Positions 4,678 through 5,758 of a DNA stretch of 5,758 nt are shown piece by piece. The DNA comes from an uncultured Alphaproteobacteria bacterium (lineage in GTDB: Bacteria > Pseudomonadota > Alphaproteobacteria > Caulobacterales > Parvularculaceae). The notes under the pieces are model-generated. The model had not been told where the DNA came from. It worked only from the letters and a program-made list of their open reading frames with translations, and did not search any database. Each line of letters begins with the position of its first letter. Position 1 is the stretch's first letter. Position numbers and translations under genes: made by a program. The stretch lies in the NCBI GenBank assembly GCA_938003575.1, contig CALKYG010000303.1:1-5758 (forward strand), given 5' to 3'.

Positions 4678-5758
4678 TCAAAATGGGGCGAACGCTCCGT
4701 GGAAGCCGAGCGGCAACGGGTAGGCGCATTCGAGTTCGGCGATCGGGCCGTCTTCAATGGCGCGGGCGTCGAAGATGAGGAGTTCGGTTTTCTCCGTACC
4801 GAGATTAAGGCGGGTCTGGAGAATCCAGCCGGCGCTTTCTGCGTCGGCCCCGCGGCGCGGAACGAAGACCGGCTCCTCGGCCCAAAATGTCGCGCCGGCT
4901 TCGTAAGTCCGCTGGCGCCCTCCGCGCCAGTCCCAGCGCCCGCAGCCGCCGGCGATCACGCCATAGGTGTAACGTTGCCGGGCGCCTTGGCGTCGCGGAT
5001 CGATACGTGGAAACTCGCCGGTTCCGGGCAGGGTTTCGAGACGCGCGCTGCCATCGGCGTCGAGCCGGATGAGCGTCGGCCGTGCGGCGGGCGGGCGGGC
5101 GCGCACGCCTTGCGGCATTTCCCGCGAGTCCCTGATGGCGAAGCTCGGGTCGTCGAACAGAAAGGCGTCGATATGCACGGCGCCGTCGCGAGTCTCGTAG
5201 GCGTTGCCGATGTGAAAAAGAAATTTCGCCGGCAGCTCGTAGGTCCGAACCGCTCTCGGATCGTCCTTGTCAACCACGAGAACCGTGGTCGACTCGGCTG
5301 GCGACCAGACGAAGCGGTCGATCAGCGAGGCCGCCTCGCCGCCGGCCTCGCGCATCGGCGGCGCGATGAGAACGATATGGCGCACCGTGATCGCAAAGTC
5401 GTGCATCAACGTCGACTGCGGCAGATCGAGGGGCGTCGCGCTGATGAGATCGCCGCCCGATCCGAGGCGCCAAAGGATGAGGCGCGGCCCGAATCCGCCG
5501 AAATTCCACAGGTCGCCGTTCCGGTCCCGTTTCGGGTGCGCGGAAAACGGCAAGCCGCTTAAGTCACCGCCGAAGGTCTTCGGGCCGATCGTCGATAGAT
5601 CGCCTCGATCGAGCCGATACGGCGAGCCGCCCTCCCACAACGCCCAAATCTCGCGGTCGAGCGCCAGGACGTTCGTATTCGCCGCATTGATTTCGTCGGG
5701 CCGCGTGAACGGAACCGCGTCGCGCGGCGAAAATCCGTAGCCGGAATATAGAAACCGG
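4678..5758 (-). CDS. Carotenoid cleavage oxygenase, partial (5' end beyond the window)
   Basis: This is a non-heme Fe(II) dioxygenase of the RPE65/carotenoid cleavage oxygenase family, which splits a double bond in carotenoids, apocarotenoids or stilbene-like substrates. The 359 visible residues start RFLYSGYGFSPRDAV at the right edge. All four iron-binding histidines of the seven-bladed propeller are recognisable: FSAHPK (His 74 of the visible part), MHDFAIT (His 119), FHIGNAYE (His 182) and GFHGAF (His 353, seven residues from the end). Second-shell glutamates are plausible in NAYE (187) and GEFPRIDPR (248). Family members are usually about 450-500 aa, so roughly 100-130 N-terminal residues are missing. 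The apparent start at 5640 is a TTG inside the conserved segment REIWALWEGGSPYRLD, so it is not the true start; the frame stays open to the right edge. The substrate cannot be told from sequence alone. It is convergent with the mobile-element genes and looks like ordinary metabolic cargo or flanking chromosome. Confidence 0.93.
   Translation of the reverse strand, partial: RFLYSGYGFSPRDAVPFTRPDEINAANTNVLALDREIWALWEGGSPYRLDRGDLSTIGPKTFGGDLSGLPFSAHPKRDRNGDLWNFGGFGPRLILWRLGSGGDLISATPLDLPQSTLMHDFAITVRHIVLIAPPMREAGGEAASLIDRFVWSPAESTTVLVVDKDDPRAVRTYELPAKFLFHIGNAYETRDGAVHIDAFLFDDPSFAIRDSREMPQGVRARPPAARPTLIRLDADGSARLETLPGTGEFPRIDPRRQGARQRYTYGVIAGGCGRWDWRGGRQRTYEAGATFWAEEPVFVPRRGADAESAGWILQTRLNLGTEKTELLIFDARAIEDGPIAELECAYPLPLGFHGAFAPF

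Noticed and set aside
4585..5562. A long plus-strand open frame opposite the carotenoid oxygenase
   Set aside because: It is the antisense shadow of a gene with clear family motifs on the minus strand, as often happens in GC-rich DNA. Its translation shows no recognisable domain.

Overview
The window is GC-rich with heavy codon bias towards G/C in third positions. Its gene content suggests an alphaproteobacterium, most likely Hyphomicrobiales (a Methylocystis/Beijerinckia/rhizobium-like lineage) or possibly Sphingomonadales. That placement is an inference from composition and protein style; there is no rRNA or other marker in the window.

The left part (about 1-4548) is three same-strand genes of a type usually found on large alphaproteobacterial plasmids and integrative elements: a large ParB-like nuclease-fold/HTH protein (40-2106), a stand-alone Toprim protein of the DUF7146 type (2171-3253), and a DUF2493 protein with a C-terminal SLOG nucleotide-binding fold (3610-4548). 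Each has a good Shine-Dalgarno sequence. The first two are separated by a clear stem-loop with a T-run (2128-2155), so they are probably not simply co-transcribed at constant level. Functionally they look like maintenance or replication accessory genes of a mobile element, but no relaxase, integrase, replication initiator or type IV secretion gene lies in this window.

The most striking feature is the 356-base gap between the Toprim and DUF2493 genes (3254-3609). It has no convincing gene. Almost all of it folds back on itself: an outer 19-bp stem with one mismatch (3274-3292 with 3565-3583), a 5-bp helix, a perfect 17-bp stem (3313-3329 with 3530-3546), and a perfect 14-bp stem (3341-3354 with 3431-3444) capped by three further helices, with two small side hairpins (3452-3465, 3478-3496). 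The nested order of these long-range pairings makes a large structured RNA, or a DNA-level palindrome, the best explanation. The closing helix ends just before the ribosome binding site of the DUF2493 gene. I cannot match it to a named RNA family.

The right part (4678-5758) is the C-terminal three quarters of a carotenoid cleavage oxygenase on the minus strand. All four iron-binding histidines are visible, and the gene runs off the right edge. It is convergent with the mobile-element module. The 129-base junction holds an imperfect direct repeat that begins inside the last codons of the DUF2493 gene, so it may be an edge of the module.
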